Assembly: GCA_001795245.1 (NCBI GenBank)
Contig: MGOD01000040.1
Coordinates: 5,449 to 10,824, forward strand
Origin: Chloroflexi bacterium RBG_16_70_13
GTDB taxonomy: Bacteria > Chloroflexota > Limnocylindria > Limnocylindrales > CSP1-4
Direction of reading: 5' to 3'
Length of the DNA: 5,376 nt
Position numbers and translations under genes: made by a program. Below, in pieces: positions 5,220 through 5,376 of the stretch. Each line of letters begins with the position of its first letter. Position 1 is the first letter of the stretch. Under the pieces are notes generated by a model that ran no database searches, had not been told where the DNA came from, and was given only the letters and a program-made list of their open reading frames with translations.

Positions 5220-5376
5220 TTGCTGAACGCCCCGGCCGGCGCGTTGCGCGCGATTGCGCGCCTCCGCCCGGGCACGAGTGAGCGATCCCCGCGAGCCACG
5301 CGCTTCCACCGTCGATCGGTCGGGATGGCGCGGGGGCTCGGCGCACGCCTGTCCAGCCTCGCCCACGTCGCTCACC
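5220..5376 (+). CDS. Possible partial gene of unknown function, TTG start
   Basis: An AGGAG (5209-5213) sits six bases before a TTG at 5220, and the frame stays open for 52 codons to the window edge, with about 85 percent G or C at third positions. The translation starts MLNAPAGALRAIARLRPG and is rich in Ala and Arg, with no recognisable motif. I do not know its function. Because non-coding frames are often open at this GC content, the case rests mainly on the well-spaced ribosome binding site and the possible promoter upstream. The open minus-strand frames over the same region have less support. Confidence 0.35.
   Translation, partial: MLNAPAGALRAIARLRPGTSERSPRATRFHRRSVGMARGLGARLSSLAHVAH

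Noticed and set aside
5010..5376. rpmE (ribosomal protein L31), which often follows rho
   Set aside because: No frame shows the expected L31 N-terminus or cysteine motif before the window ends.

Overview
The window is a very GC-rich bacterial chromosome segment with strong G/C bias at third codon positions. It holds four complete genes and one possible partial gene. The combination of a RuBisCO large subunit with Form I-like signatures and no adjacent small-subunit gene, a cyanobacterial/plant-type phosphoribulokinase and a Rho factor of common bacterial type suggests a high-GC member of the Chloroflexota or a neighbouring terrabacterial lineage. That placement is inference; no rRNA or other decisive marker is present.

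Layout: on the minus strand a two-gene operon, RuBisCO large subunit (2442 to 1120) then phosphoribulokinase (1108 to 86), is separated by only 11 bases. Divergent from it on the plus strand, across an 87-base AT-richer gap, is a LysR-family regulator (2530-3510) that looks like CbbR. Next on the plus strand, with its own likely promoter and a C-rich leader, is transcription termination factor Rho (3633-5009), followed by a hairpin. The last ~340 bases hold a possible promoter, a leader with several inverted repeats, and a possible TTG-started gene running off the window edge. The first 85 bases hold hairpin-forming sequence and a 30-base duplication of the end of the phosphoribulokinase gene.

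How the genes work together: phosphoribulokinase makes ribulose-1,5-bisphosphate and RuBisCO carboxylates it, so this is the committed pair of the Calvin-Benson-Bassham cycle under a divergently encoded CbbR-like regulator. No small-subunit gene (rbcS/cbbS) lies between, before or after the two genes inside the window. The large subunit keeps every catalytic residue I can align, mixes Form I and Form III signatures, is shorter than Form I (440 residues) and lacks the Form I C-terminal tail. This fits the deep-branching Form I relatives that work without a small subunit (I', I'' and I-alpha, described from Chloroflexota) or a bacterial Form III enzyme. The phosphoribulokinase also departs from its family: it lacks the regulatory P-loop cysteine and has Arg in place of the Walker B glutamate. 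These are the main reasons to look again at this window.
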